Made by a program: the position numbers and the translations under genes
Notes under the pieces: generated by a model
What the model was told of the DNA's origin: nothing
The model's input: only the letters and a program-made list of their open reading frames with translations
Database searches by the model: none
From: Lepidodermella squamata
Lineage: Eukaryota > Gastrotricha
Length of the DNA stretch: 64,000 nucleotides
Assembly: GCA_047495785.1 (NCBI GenBank)
Contig: JBLDXI010000038.1
Span: 496,001-560,000 of the forward strand
Direction of reading: 5' to 3'
Shown: positions 39,843-53,267 of the stretch, piece by piece
How the letters are laid out: every line of letters starts with the position of its first letter
Position numbering within the stretch: position 1 is the first letter of the stretch

Positions 39843-42800
39843 TTAGAAAACATTCGCCGACGCACCGCTTGTTGACTGGATCTTCACCACCGAGCCATCC
39901 GGCCCACCCATCGTATCGTAACCGTTGTCAGCTTCGATGCCTTGATTCGTAGCTTCACCCGTAGCACCGCCGGCGGTGCGGTTTTCAAAGGAAACGGTGC
40001 GGGATAGTCGAACATGCCGCATCTGATCGTGGTGTCGCCTGCGGTACTTGACGAAGAAAAAGCCAGCCGCAGCAATGCCGAGTAGCACGAGAACCAGCAA
40101 AGTAACGCCGAATCCGATCGCGACCGACCTCATCGAGTTGTAGCGCTGCTGCCATGCTAGTGTATCGCTGTTGAGAGCCGTGGCATAGCGCGAGTCCGCC
40201 CCCGATGAGCCCGTCAGCAACATAGGCGAAGAACCAATCACCATCGGTTTGTTTTTGAAGGTTATGGACGCCAGAACGACAATGTAATAATCGGTCGACG
40301 TGTTCAACGGAATGGTAAGTTGACGCGAGTTGCCGTCCATCTTAATTCGATAAAATCGAGTGAACGCGGCCGAGTTGCCACTGGCTGCGCGTCGGTAGCA
40401 AACCTCGAAATAATCATTCGGAGAGTCGCCCAGGTCATTTGACGCGGCGACAGGCACGCGAACGGACCACATGACCGCGGCAAATGCATTCGAGCTTCGG
40501 GTGACTGAAATAGTCACAAGTGGAAGCGGTTCGTCGCTAGTTGGATTACGAGTAGCCACGTCAACTGCAGCCGATCCCTTTTCAGGGTCCGAAAAGTTGT
40601 AAACATTCATTGAAGTGACAGTGATGCGGTAGGTTACATCGGGTAACAGCCCTGTTCGCTGATAGTTAAGGCGTGGAATCTGAGTGATATGAGCTGACGT
40701 CGACCAGAACAAGTTCGAATCCCCTGAAGAAACCTCAGTGAAGTCCGTAAACGGCGAGCGAGGATCCAATGTTGATTCGTAAGTGACCTTGAAGCGAGAC
40801 AAATAGTCAGATTTCGCTGGCGGGATCCAGGAAGCATTAGCCGTGTAGGGACCCATGAAGACTTTGAGGTCGCGTGGAGCGCTAGGCAGACTGTCAGCAA
40901 GGGCACACTTTGCCATTGCTTCGAGACATCTCGCCTGTAAAATGTAGGAGCGCGATGCAACCGGGGACTGGTGTGGGCACCTGCAGCCGTCTAGATTGCG
41001 CAGCGCCGCCTCGCAGCAATCGGGATCAAGCATTTCAGACAGCGCCGCAATATTGACCGATGTCATCGGCGAGTCGGTCTGCCCAGATGGACCTGGCCTG
41101 GTTGGTATGATTAGCGGGTATTTGGTGGCAGCGACCGTAGGCACGGTTGGGCGTATAAAGTCGACTGCAACTTCGCACGTGGCGCTCCCGAAAATGTTAG
41201 ATGCGTTGCATGTGAACGACGTAGATTCCATCATAGAGGCTAAGACCTGGATTATCGAGATTGAAGTGTTGCCTGAGAACGTTGTACGCGGGTACGAACG
41301 GAATGGCGTTGCACCTTGGTACCATCGGAATGACACTGGATAGCCGGTAAAAGAGCAGTTTATTGGCACAGTTGCATAGTATCGCGTAGGTAACGTCAGC
41401 TTTCGGAATGGCAGAGTAGCAGACGGTTCGGACAGTACTTTGACGAAACGTGTGGATTCGTAGTAGGTCTTCGTAAAATTACTCTGAACTCGACAAGTGT
41501 ACTGCCCAGACATATTGGCCAGTATCGGGTTGATCGTTAAATTCGTCGCTCTTGGGGTTGGCGTGGCCAACTGAACACGAGCGGGAGAAAGCAATTGACC
41601 CACTGTTGACGACGGTGATGCCGAGCGAATGCTGAATGTTTCGCTCATCGGGCCAGGCGGCGAATACCACCAAGTCACGTTACCGAACGCGAACTGAGGC
41701 GAGCAAATCATGGACAACGATTTGCCGTTCGGGGTATATTCACCAGGTGACAACAACATAGTGACGTACATCGATTCTCGCGAGGTCGAAAAAGTTACTT
41801 CAGACGAAGGCAAACTGATCGCGCTTCTATTCGATATCGCGACAACCCATGCGCGATACATGGTCGACGGGCGCAAGTCACCAACTGTCACAGTCATCAT
41901 GCCAGGGTCGATAATGGTCACAATGTCGTTTTCATCATCACTATCGTCGTCTATAGTCGGGTAGCTGGATGGAATCGCCGCGCTGATGTTGGTCAACGTT
42001 CGAACGTCTGTGGCGTTTGGCTCCGGGTAATAAAACAGCGTGTAAGACGAAAGGCTTTCGGCATTTCTGCTCGGCGGCAGCCACCTCAAAATTGCGGAGA
42101 TCGCCGCGGTGGAAACAACGGAAAGTCGGCGTGGACTTGACGGAATCGAATTGAAGCGGCGTTGATAGCAAGATATGATCATAGGCATAACAGATATGCA
42201 ACTTCTCGGTACCGTGGGTCTTTGCGTCGCAGACGTTGTGCATAGGTGTAGGCACTCGCTTGGAACCCCGGTGTTCACGCAGCAATCCCTGTTGCCCTGG
42301 TTTGCCGCGGGAGATTTGTCAGCCGTAGACCAGCAAGCGAGTAGTTGTGGCACATCGTCTGGGCAATGCGTCAAGCTGAGCGCTCGAACGTCGGTACATG
42401 CTCCGGAGCACGAGTCAGTCAATCTGATGCTACTACAACACGTCGAGATATTTGCCATCCATTGCGAGAACGGAATCTTTTGGAATTCGACAACGGACGA
42501 ATTGCTCGAATCATCTGGCGCAGTTATGAACGAAATTTCGTTCGACGCAAGACTTTTACCGGCGCTATTGACTGCAAAAACGCGGAAAGTGTAACGCGAT
42601 CGAGGGTTCAATCCGTGAATGAGACGTTCGTAAACTGGGACTTTGGGTGCCACGGCAATTGAGTATTCGGTTTCAACCTGGTCATCGAGTCCAGTCCAGG
42701 CTGATATCAGGAATGTTGAAAAGGCTGGAGAGTCGGCGGTCGGTGGACGCCAGGACACCACGACCGAATGAGCTGTAATGTTGTAAACATCGAGAGAACG

Positions 42801-45204
42801 AGGTGGTTTCGGAATAGTAGCCCAGCCTTCACGAATGCATTGCATGATGGTTTGGCTAAATGAAACACAGACGGCTTGATCTCGACCGATATCACGGTAG
42901 TTGGGCGACACGGCACACACCCGCAGACATTGGTTTGGAATGCCTTGACGAGAGCAGCACAACGAGTGATTTCTGCCATCAGCAGCACACGCAAGCACTT
43001 TGTGAAAATCAGCGTTTAAACACGAATAAAATAGCACAGGATCGGCTGCGGCCATGGCGGATGTGTTGGAGAAAACATCAGCGTTGCAAAACTTCATGCA
43101 CTCAGACTTGACGCCAAGCATCGCGCAACACGAAGGCAGATCAGGCTGGGCGCCCGACGAGTTGGTCACTTCAGCGACAGGCAACGTCGAGAAATCAATG
43201 ACCGAAGTCAACCCTGGTCCACTGGCGCTTTCAGCCCAGACAGTAGCAACGTAAGGCTGGTCCGGATCTAGGCCACTCACAACCATTCGAGTATTCGTAG
43301 TCGGAATAGCTTGCCATTGCATAGCATCCTCCTCGAGCGAAGACGGCGCAAGCGAGTGGGGCTTGATCAGCAGTTTGTACCTGAGGACTATCTTTGCATT
43401 GTCAGTTGGGGGAGACCAGTCGAACGTCGCCGAAGTCGTCGTAACATTTGCTACAGTAAAATTCGCTGGAACTCCGGGAAACAACTGCTTCCCCTCGAGA
43501 AAGCAAGCATTCATTAAGCCGACATAACGCAAGCAAGACGCATGCTCAATGCCGAATGTTGGCGCATTCGGGGAGCAAAAAGCTTGGCAGTTGGTCGGGA
43601 TACGACGCATTTTACAACAATTTGCGTGATCGAATTGGCCAGATAAGCACTTAAAAATCGGCTGCAAAGCATCGGAACACGTGAATGCTACGTTGCCGTC
43701 CGTAATATTGCGCAGCTGTTCCGGTGTGTGTCGCGCAGTACAAAATAATTCCATGCAGTCGGCAGGCACCCGGGACCTCGCGCAACAGCTACCAATAGAT
43801 CGGTCGTCAGTTTCCTATTTATAATGAAAAACTTCGTAAATTATCACCAATTCGGTCAAAAAATAACTACCGTTGGTTTAAAATTCGGCGGAGTAAAAAT
43901 GTCTGATATGAACGAAGGAGCGCTAGAACCGTGAGATGATATTGCTGTGACGTAAACAGCGTAGCGAGTGCCAGGCGTCAAACCGGCTAGTTCCATTTTG
44001 GTATCACTGGTCAAGCCAGGAGTTATTTGGAAATCATTGTCATTAAAATTTTCGTCGTCACTGGCGACAGGTGCAACAAAAACGCGGTACTTGATTTGCG
44101 ATTCAGCGTAGAAACCAGTTGTAGACGGAGGAAGCCACCGCACGAGAATCGAAGTCGACGATAACGGTGTCAGTGAAACACTTCTTGGTGGGTCTGGAAT
44201 TGTGTGCTGGCCTTCCTCCATGCACCGCGTAATCGAAGAAATTTGAGGGAAACAACGCAGAGATAATGAAGCCACCCTGCCCAGGCCGAACGATGTTAAA
44301 TTCGCGCCTGCTGGCGGGGTGCAAAAATCGAGGCAATCGGCGTTTACGAACCGACGAATACAACACGGAACGTGGTTTCGCTGGTCCGATGCACAGTACA
44401 CAAAAGTTCCCAGGTGCTGCATGCATTGAACGGAAGCAACGATGTCGTAAGCACTCCATGTCGACTGACCGCTGCAGAGTTTTTGACAAGTAGCCGATAC
44501 GTTCATTCTACGACAGCATTCTAATCAAAAGAAACGAGCCTGCTGAATCACGCAATAAATTAGACGGAATTCTGACCTTGTCTCTCGAACAACATAGTGG
44601 ATGATATACCAACTGATGGCAGAGGGCTAGAAGAGGTGCCGTTGATTGTTAAAACTGCCGTTTGGATCAAACGATTTCCAACGCCGGAAAACACTTGACA
44701 GCTGTACGTGCCAGCGTCAGCCACGGTCGTATTCGAAATTTGAAGGTCGAAATGAGTGGCCCCGCTCTCTGTAAACAAATCGGAGTTTTACATATTCGCT
44801 CATAAAACAAAGATTTGTCAGACCTGATCTTCCTAAAATTTTGTAGCGCTCATCCATCATGAGCAGCGTCTTGTTAACAGATAACACCAGCCCATGGTCA
44901 AGAAACGTCCATATCACGCGTTGGGCCAGATCAGCTTGTTGTAGAACGCACTTGAAAGTTGCCGTTTCGCCAGTTTGAACAGACTAGGCGGAAAAGCTAA
45001 CACTTGAGCGTATTTTATTAATTGCAATTTTACCACAGATTTAGGTCCCTCCATTATTCTAGGAGCCGGGTCATTTTGCTGCAGCCAAGGCAACACCAAT
45101 TCTAGATGGAAAAATCTTGTATGAACCAGAATAAATAAAAATTATTCAATCTTACGTGCTGCTGAAGGTGCCAGGAAAAATAAGAAAAATGTCCGATGGA
45201 ACAT
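39843..45204 (-). CDS. Transmembrane DB-module/Ig/FN3 receptor-like protein (C25G4.10 type)
   Basis: Six exons (45156-45204, 45034-45101, 44824-44983, 44577-44768, 43871-44520, 39843-43814) give 1696 residues. Order: signal peptide 1-16 (MFHRTFFLFFLAPSAA); an Ig domain at about 28-145 ending DAGTYSCQVF; then DB modules alternating with FN3 domains. DB signatures are CCRRMNVSATCQKLC, CCIRRFVNADCLDFC, CCARSRVPADCMELFC, CCAMLGVKSECMKFC, CCSSIRLTDSCSGAC and CCVNTGVPSECLHLC. Two further Ig domains lie near 1060-1280, a degenerate DB near 1313 (CCEAALRNLDGCRCP), and two more FN3 domains. A membrane span at about 1613-1640 (GFGVTLLVLVLLGIAAAGFF) and a 56-residue cytoplasmic tail close it. DB modules are nematode-specific and of unknown biochemical role. 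The layout suggests an adhesion or guidance receptor. The 3972-nt last exon lacks introns, unlike the 50-56-nt-intron 5' part. Confidence 0.92.
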
Positions 45205-46690
45205 TTTTCCGAGAAAAAAATCAGGCCAGATGATATTCCGATTAAATGCAAATATTCAAAATGACAGACGAGCTCCTATACGAATGTACAACAAAAGGTG
45301 TAATGTCACCAAAACGCTTTGTCGCAACCCCGCCGAAGCGAACACACCTGGTCAAACTCATTTTCTCAGTAAAATATGCCTGGCGCATCTCGGAGTGATA
45401 AATGTGTTACATATGATAAGTTACCGCCACGGTCACCCTTTACACAACGCACAAACAAGCGCCACATGTACGGCAAACAAAATGCCTGCAAAGAAAGGTC
45501 GAACGACCGTTGCACAGAAGTGTACCAATAGCGACGCGCTGCTCTATTCATCGCTCAGTCGCTGTCCCTTCCCTTTATTGGCGCAAGATGCAAGATAATA
45601 AAAGAAACTGCATTCATCTTCAGCAAACCGAGCGCGTAAAGCGCGACGGCAGTTGACTACGAAAACCAACAATAACATAATAATTATGTTCTACTGCAAC
45701 CCATCGCATTAAACAGAAAACAGCAAAGAAGAAAAATAATGCGCGGCGTTATATACGTGCCTACGCTACAAGGTTAAAAACAAAAAGCATATGGGAAGAC
45801 ACGTTACATGATCTTAATGCTGAAATCTGCCAAGTTTTTGGCAAACAAACAACTCTGCGCCAAAAGACTTAAAGATGCCGCATCAAGATACGCGAATACT
45901 AAGAATAACAGACATTATATCAATTAAATCTTGGTGCTTATGTGCGACCTTGCGACACATTTACATCCCGCATTTTTTGTCAACGCCACGGAAGCAAAAC
46001 GACAAAAACAAAACCTCACCATTGAATCTTTGTTCCACCATATCTGAGCAAAGCTGTCAGGATGTAGTAGTAAAAACATATAGGAACAGTAGGCATTCAG
46101 GTTTCGATGTTTCGTCGTAACCTATGCATCGAATAAATATCTTTGAATCGACCCTAAGGCTAACTTGAACATAAACCAACATTTTGTAGACGCTAGATCA
46201 TGGTGACAGTAGTCAATAATATGCTCTAATAATACGGTAATATTTTGGTATGAACTAACGACTATGCGCCGCGTATCTCAGGTAATAAACGATCTGAATA
46301 TCTAAACTCTAGCGCAGCAATCGTCATAATATGTTATCAACATATTAACCATTTATTAAACGGCTCGTGGTATGTACGCAAAAATTTGTGGTCGAGAATA
46401 AAGCTTTCGGTCATTTCTCGTGTGGCTCATCACTTTATTATTTTTATGATAACCAGCTGGAAGCTTAAGAGTAGATATGACTAAATGAGACAGATGATTG
46501 ACGGCCCAATTTAGCTCACTTTTTTCCGAGGCACGATCGTTGCTTACCTGAAGGGTCCCGATCGGATTTTTGACAGAGAAATCAATTCGGGTCTTGGCTG
46601 CAATGATCTCTCGACAAAAATATACCCTGATGCGTATTGTGGACGTTGCAGTAGGTGTTAAGCAGTGTTTTTAAGCAGTTTAACAGTTTA

Positions 46691-46812
46691 AATTTTAAAC
46701 ACCAAACGAGAAATTTTTAAACACCAAAAAGGGCGAAATTTGGCTGAAATCGCAAGAAAAACAGTCTTCATCCCCAAAATTACACTCCAAAACCGCAATT
46801 TTAAACACCAAT
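46691..46812. repeat. Three copies of a TTTTAAACACCAA motif
   Basis: AATTTTAAACACCAAA at about 46691, AATTTTTAAACACCAAAA at about 46712 and CAATTTTAAACACCAATT at about 46796. The surrounding 46660-46880 is rich in TTTAAAC and GTGTTAAGAGA echoes, so it may be a decayed tandem or interspersed repeat. Confidence 0.45.
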
Positions 46813-48400
46813 TCGATCCTTAAAAAACACGTTGTGTTAAGAGACCGAATTAAGTTCAAGTTGTTAATGTGTTAAGAGAGCAAATACGGGGCCGGCGCTA
46901 TCTGTCATAATTTTTCGACCAACAGTCCTAATTTTCACATTGGGGTCTTGAGTAATTTTCTGACCTGTCGTTATACGCGTAAGACCGATGGACTCGATTT
47001 TAAGCAATTTAAATGAAATAAATGTTATATGTTCCCTTTTTGAAAGGTGACTTTCCTCCCATCGGCCTCACCTGGACAGCAATCCATTTAAATTTCTGTC
47101 TCCCATAATGAGATGACCTTCGAATCTCGAAAAGATGCTACGTAATGCGCTCGGCTAGGCGTTGATCATCAACTATCTTCCGTATTGAATGTGTTTGAGT
47201 GCGCGACTCTACTAGTCGCACCAGTGACATCACATGACAGAGTCGCAGTAGAAACCAACGAGAGAAAAACAAGGTGCAGCAAGCAGTTGTTCAATAGCAA
47301 AGTCATTGCACCAGTAGCACTATCAGAAACTGAGGGCCCGTTTAGAAGGATGAGATACAAACGCCAATAATATGGAAGCCAAGGAGTCTGTTTTAAAGAT
47401 ACCACTGCAGGTCACATTTTGAACTAGGAGACAGAGCGAGCTGAATTGTTTGTTAGCCAGGTTTTCTAAAGAAAAATCAAGATTGCGATGCATTTAATAA
47501 ACGGTCGCAGTAATAACAGTGCCTAATTTCGCCACGATTTACATAAAATCGGCAGCTTCCTCTCTAAATCGAGCGTTATCGCTCAGACTACTGACTTCAT
47601 GTCCCAAATGATGCCACGTAATCTTTCCAATTGTGGTGGAAATTTTCTCGGCCACGGAAGACCGTTCGTCTCCGGCCCACAGACTAAAGAAAACACGGAG
47701 GACCAAAAGGAACACTAACGCCCACTACAGATACGTACCCTGTAATTATGTTCGAGTTGATTCGTTCGGTATCAACAAGGCAGGTGAGAAGGGCACGCAT
47801 CGAATCCAACATATTTCGTGTGAAATTCATTCAATGTCTCAGCGACACTGCCTATTCTCTATTCCTGCCTGCCTGTCGTATTCACCAAGGAAATCAGGCT
47901 CTTCGTAACTCGTAACTTTGATAATGACGGCGGCTTTCCACTCAGTTCAGGGTTTCGCAGAGTCGGCACAGACAAGGTCACGCCAGCCGGCCCTGTTACT
48001 ACCCTGTTACTACCTCTCAGGTGGAAAATGACAATACAGGCGTGGGATCCAGGGCTGTCGCTTAATATAATCGTGGTCGTTATGGATGGCAATATGTTCG
48101 TCCCCCCTGGAAACTTCTTTCACAACTCGTCTGCTCTGCCAGCATCACCAAGATAAAATGTCAAAAAAGCCTAACTAAAATAGCTACTGTTTAGCGGGCA
48201 AAAGTCATATTTTTCTCACAGGTAATATCATTACAATTTGCGTATGATTATAATTATATTTCAATAAGAGATTAAAAAGAGATCGAAGTAAGTTTTTTGC
48301 TTTTCAGAGAGAACCTGAAGGGTGCCTGAGTCTGAGACAGCGTGTTGTGGGAGTTGACCGTGGCAGAATGCGTTGCCTCCCTTGCTTCTGGTTTCTCCTC

Positions 48401-48428
48401 GAGCCTCGAGCCTCAAGCCTCAAGCCTT
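48401..48428. repeat. Short tandem repeat of a 7-mer (GAGCCTC/AAGCCTC)
   Basis: Four head-to-tail units read GAGCCTC, GAGCCTC, AAGCCTC, AAGCCTT, followed by the related ACGCGTTACGCT and AACCGTTAACC patches. It lies about 485 nt upstream of the RPL34 start, in the likely promoter region. Confidence 0.6.
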
Positions 48429-48912
48429 ACGCGTTACGCTAACCACCGAACCTTAACCGTTAACCTTTCCCTCTTCCTTCCTACCTACTAATTCCTCATC
48501 CTTATCGAGCCTTTTTGGTTTTTATAGTGTAATGGCAAATGACATCGTCTGATGCAATTTTCGGCGCTGAGTATTTATAAATTTCTCATCTCTCTCGCTT
48601 GACGTGAGATATGAGATATGACATATGATGTTGCCCAATTGAACTTGATTGTCTTTATTGGTTATTCGCTGTAGCCGACTGTGTTGTCCGCAGGCAATTG
48701 TCTTCAAGCCATGTCCTCTGCACTCTGCTAACAACCCAGGAAATGTTGCTTGATGCTGGCTAACTTTTTGCCTTTCGATTAAATTGATGAATAACTTTGA
48801 AAGTCTCAATGATGGCCTGCTTTTTGCCATCAAATTTTCTTCTTCAATTCTGCCATTCATTGTATTCCATAATTATTTATATATATAGTGAGTATTACTC
48901 GTCAGCTTGAAA

Positions 48913-49576
48913 ATGGCCCAGCGTCGTTTGACTTACCGCCGCCGCCTTTCATACAGCACCGTCTCGAATCGCAAGCGAATGTAAGTTTGTTCTCATTTGA
49001 TTTTATGGATCATCATCCATGTCTTTGTCGTTCTGGCTTTTATGAGGGCATATTAACTTAACATATATCGTCGCTCATAGCCAATTTCTGGCGCGCATAA
49101 GTTGAAAAGTCAGCGTGGTTTGTAAATGTTGAACTCAAGTCAACATTATTCGGGGCGTATTTTCATGTTATCGTAAATTTAGCTCAGCCTTGTTGAAAAA
49201 ACTAATAGCTGATGCTATTTAATGATCATTATATGTTTACAGTTCGAAGACGCCTGGAGGCCGACTAGTTTATCTGTACGTGAAAAAGGCCCCGAGCCTC
49301 CCACGTTGCGGTGACTGCAAGGAGAAGCTCCATGGCATTACCCCGGCTCGCCCGATGGAACTCGCCAGCATGTCTCGCCGTATGAAGTCAGTTACTCGGG
49401 CGTACGGTGGCTCCAGGTGCCACTCGTGTGTTAGGAATCGGTTAGTTTCCTTACTTGATGTTCATGATATCACCACAACAATCATATCTTATCATAGCAT
49501 TGTTCGCGCTTTTCTTCTGGAGGAGCAAAAGATCGTCGCTAAGGTCGTCAAGGCCAAGAAGGCCGGCAAGCTGTGA
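48913..49576 (+). CDS. RPL34: 60S ribosomal protein L34 (eL34)
   Basis: Large-subunit ribosomal protein. Exons 48913-48980, 49243-49440 and 49498-49576 give 114 residues, near the usual 115-117. It reads MAQRRLTYRRRLSYSTVSN, then KTPGGRLVYLYVKK, RCGDCKEKLHGI, TRAYGGSRCHSCVRNR and RAFLLEEQKIVAKVVKAKK. The two CxxC pairs (CGDC and CHSC) form the zinc site of eL34. The first intron is 262 nt, long for this window. AATAAA at 49621-49626 follows the stop by 45 nt, and the DDX46 start is only 152 nt from the stop on the same strand. Confidence 0.97.
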
Positions 49577-49620
49577 GAAATTATATTGGTGATAAGTAGG
49601 GGCCGGATGAAATGACTGCA

Positions 49621-49728
49621 AATAAATGCTGAGAAACTAATTGTCATGGCATCTAACGTATACTTTTATCCAAATTAGATTCGTTAATTATTTTGAATAA
49701 GTTATCACATAATCTACTAAATCATCGA
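49621..49728 (+). promoter_or_regulatory. RPL34 poly(A) signal and candidate trans-splice acceptor before DDX46
   Basis: AATAAA at 49621-49626 is followed about 50 nt later by TTTTATCCAAATTAG (AG near 49678), then the DDX46 ATG at 49729. The 152-nt stop-to-start gap leaves little room for a separate promoter. Confidence 0.4.
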
Positions 49729-52700
49729 ATGGGAAAAGACAGGTTCGTTAAAATTGTCTGAATGAGACACGCCACTCAACATTCACTCAACTCTTTTTTT
49801 CAGAAAACGATCGAGGAGTCGGTCGCCTAAGCGCGTCCGTAAGCGTTCCCGATCCAGGGAAGACAGGAGGGATAGAAAGCGTTCTCGCTCTAGGGATCGC
49901 AGTCATCGCGATCGAACTGGCAACGATAAAAGTCGTGACAAGGAACGTCGTGATAGAAAAGATGACAGGGTGCGCGAAAAGTCACCTAACCAATCATCTC
50001 CTTCTGATTCAGAAGCCGATAAAACTAATCAGTCATCTTCGTCGCGTAAAGTAAGTGCTACGCTTCCCACTGGTTCCAATGACCCAGTGGTCGCTTCATC
50101 AATGTCGTATTCAGAAAAAATCTTGAAAATGGAGCCAAAAAACGAGCTGATTGACGCGCAAATGTTGGAAGATGAAATGGAAAAACGCAAAAGGAGGATC
50201 GAATTTTGGAGGCAGCAGAGAAAACAAGCCATGGGATTAAACGAGGCCAGCAATGAAGGAGTTTCTCATGCGCCTAAAGGTTGGTATTATCAAACTTTCT
50301 ATTTATTTCTCTTCTATGGCTTTCTGTTTAGGTAAAGAGTGGTCTTTGGAAGATGATGCTGAAGAAGAAGAAGATGGCGGCGGAGGTGGAGCTGGGACCA
50401 CTGCTGCCTTAGAACCAGTTATTGAGGAATCAGCACCTGAACTGCTTCCTGTAAAACAAGAGGAATCCGAACCAAGCAATGAAGTTGCTTCAAACGGCAA
50501 CGCGCCTGAAAAAGAATTGCCGACTAAAAATGGCGAGGAGCCTATGAAAACTGAACCGCCACCGGAAGAGGACGAAGTTGACCCCTTGGATGCTTACATG
50601 TCGCAAGTATATGAGGATGTTAAACGGCTGAAAAATATTGTTGAAGAGCCTCCGAAGAAAAAAGCGGAGCCTCATCCAGATGCTATGGATATTGAAGAGA
50701 AACCATCGACTAGCAAGGTTGCTGTGATATCGGTTGTGAAACCTAAACCTGGTGCTAGTGTATCTCGCCGCGGGGAGTTACTGGAGCAGAATGCTGACGC
50801 CATCGAATATTCTGGCGAGAGCGAGCCTGATGACGCAATTGAGGCATCTCTGGCTAAACTGAACCAGCGTAAACTTGACTTGATCGCCGTTGACCATTCT
50901 AAGATCGACTACCCTGAGTTCAGGAAATGCTTTTACAGAGAGGTTCCGGAAATCGAAAAAATGACGGTGCAGGAGGTTGAGAAATTGCGGACACAGATGG
51001 ATGGAATTCGAGTGAAAGGAAAGAAAGCACCAAAACCTATTCTTTCTTGGGCTCAGTGCGGTGTTTCTCTTAAAGTGATGGACGCGCTGAAGAAAAACGG
51101 ATTTGAGAAGCCGACGCCGATTCAATGCCAAGCCATTCCGGTTATCATGTCAGGTCGCGACATGATCGGTATTGCGAAAACCGGCTCAGGAAAAACCCTT
51201 GCCTTCGTCATTCCCATGCTGCGTCACATCGAGGACCAAGCGGAGCTAGAAGATGGCGACGGGCCTATCGCTATCGTGATGGCTCCTACCCGAGAGTTAG
51301 CTTTACAAATCACAAAGGAGTGTCGTAAATTTACCAAGTCCCTCGGTCTTCATGCGGTATGTGTGTACGGTGGCACTGGAATTTCAGAGCAAATCGCTGA
51401 GTTGAAGCGTGGCGCTGAAATTGTGGTTTGCACTCCTGGTCGAATGATTGATATGTTAGCGGTTAATAGCGGTAAAGTCACAAATCTGCGTCGCTGCACT
51501 TACGTTGTGGTGGACGAAGCCGATCGTATGTTTGACCTTGGATTCGAACCCCAAGTCATGCGCATCGTTGAAAGTGTCCGGCCTGACCGGCAAACGGTTA
51601 TGTTTTCTGCAACTTTTCCGCGCCAAATGGAAGCGTTAGCGCGACGATTGCTTAACCAACCGATAGAAATCCAAGTAGGCGGTCGCTCAGTCGTCTGCTC
51701 AGACGTCGAGCAACATGTCGTAATTTTGGAGGAGCATCAAAAGTTCTTGAAACTTCTCGAACTCTTGGGACTATATCAAGAACAAGGTGCTGTTATTGTT
51801 TTCGTCGAACGGCAAGAAGGTGCCGATGAACTTATGCGTTCGTTACTTCGCCACTCCTATCCATGTCTTTCGCTACACGGCGGTATCGATCAATACGATC
51901 GCGATTCGATTTTAACCGACTTTCGAGATGGAAACATCCGTTTACTTGTCGCCACCTCAGTTGCGGCTCGTGGCCTTGACATTCGGGACATGATTTTAGT
52001 TGTCAATTACGATTGCCCCAATCACTACGAAGATTATGTTCATCGCTGCGGTAGGACAGGCCGTGCTGGAAACAAAGGATACGCTTGGACCTTCATGGCT
52101 CCAGGCGACGCGAAGCATTCTGGTGAAATAATTAGGGCGCTCGAAGCCAGCGCAGCGGAAATACCTGAGACTTTGACGAAAATGTGGACTGACTACAAGG
52201 CGCAAATGGAAGCTGAGGGCAAAACGGTCAAGTCTTCGTCAGGTTTTGGTGGCCATGGGTTCTCGTTCGATAAGAGCGAGGATAATTTACGGGACGAGCA
52301 GCGTAAAGCTCAGAAGGTAGCCCTTGGCCTTGCGGACAGTGATGACGAGGCGGAAATGGCGAATGCCATCGAAGAAAAAATCGAGAACATGTTCGCAAAT
52401 TCGACGATGCGCATTTCTGACAGAGTCGTAGCAAAGCAGATGCCGATGGCGGTTCCCACCGCTCCCGTCGCCGCAAAAGCCGCCAGCTTGTCGGTACAGC
52501 AGCGTCTTGAAGTTGCTCGTTTGGCTGCCGCGAAAGTGCAGGCTCAGAAAGCTATTGGAATCGAAGCCCAAAAGATCAATCAACATGCAGCAGCCGCAGT
52601 CTTCAGTGGCGATCGGTTGAAAGCAGTGTCTGCTGTTACAATGGCTCAACAAATGGCGGAACAAATCAACGCGAAATTAGGCTATCAGAAGGAGGATAAA

Positions 52701-53048
52701 CCCGACGAGGCAGCTGCTGCTGAACAGTGCCGATACTACGAGGAAGAAATTGAAATTAACGACTTGCCACAACAAGTTAGATTCCGCCTGACCTCTCGCG
52801 ACATCCTTGGTCAGGTTTCCGAATATGCCGGCGACTGCGGCTTGTCTGTAAAGGGTACTTATTACCAACCAGGCAAAGAACCTAAGGAAAATGAACCTCG
52901 CAAGTTGTACATGCACATTGAAGCCACGTCAGAAATGGCGATTAATAAGGCTCGCAACGAGATCAAGCGGGTTATCAAGGAGGAATTGGTCCGCATGCAG
53001 CAGCAGCAGTTGAACCAATTGTCTCGTGGACGATTCCGCGTTTTCTAA
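49729..53048 (+). CDS. DDX46: DEAD-box splicing helicase DDX46/PRP5
   Basis: U2 snRNP-associated ATPase that remodels U2 so it can pair with the branch site in prespliceosome assembly. Exons 49729-49742, 49804-50279 and 50332-53048 give 1068 residues (human about 1030). The first exon is 14 nt and joins to MGKDRKRSRSRSPKR, the start of an Arg/Ser-rich domain (to about 65). An acidic region follows. The core has the Q motif FEKPTPIQCQAIP (about 421), Walker A AKTGSGKTLAF (about 447), PTRELALQ, TPGRMID, VVDEADRMFD (about 559), SATFP, VATSVAARGLDIR and HRCGRTGRAG. DPLDAYM upstream matches the family's DPLDA-type acidic motif that contacts SF3B1. The C-terminus (EIEINDLPQQVRFRLT) is also conserved. 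AATAAA lies at about 53099-53104. Confidence 0.96.
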
Positions 53049-53098
53049 AAACTCGTTCACTTTCTTTCATTGAATTTTCGGGATTATCACCCGCTGAA

Positions 53099-53191
53099 AA
53101 TAAATGTGACGTTGTCGTTTTATTAACAAGCCTTTGATCTGTGTTCATTGCAATAAATTGCAGTGTTTGAATTGTGTCTTTTTTCATTTAG
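53099..53191 (+). promoter_or_regulatory. DDX46 poly(A) signal and strong candidate trans-splice acceptor
   Basis: AATAAA at about 53099-53104 and a second AATAAA near 53152, then TGTCTTTTTTCATTTAG ending at about 53191. The SLC38-type ATG is 77 nt further on. A long T-tract ending in TTTAG after a poly(A) signal is typical of operon junctions in nematodes. Confidence 0.45.
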
Positions 53192-53267
53192 ATGTTCTTG
53201 ATAAAATGGTTTGTTGAGGCTTAACCAAAGTTGGCTCAACGTGCCAAGCCTAGCTGCTGCTTTTAAT

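Larger units (their letters stand above)
45205..48912. other. Longest intergenic region
   Basis: 3.7 kb between divergent genes (DB receptor on minus, RPL34 on plus), so it should contain both promoters. I see two repeat patches (separate entries) and scattered A/T-rich sequence. Short open frames such as 47169-47405 and 48522-48860 have no family resemblance. No RNA gene was recognised. Confidence 0.4.
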
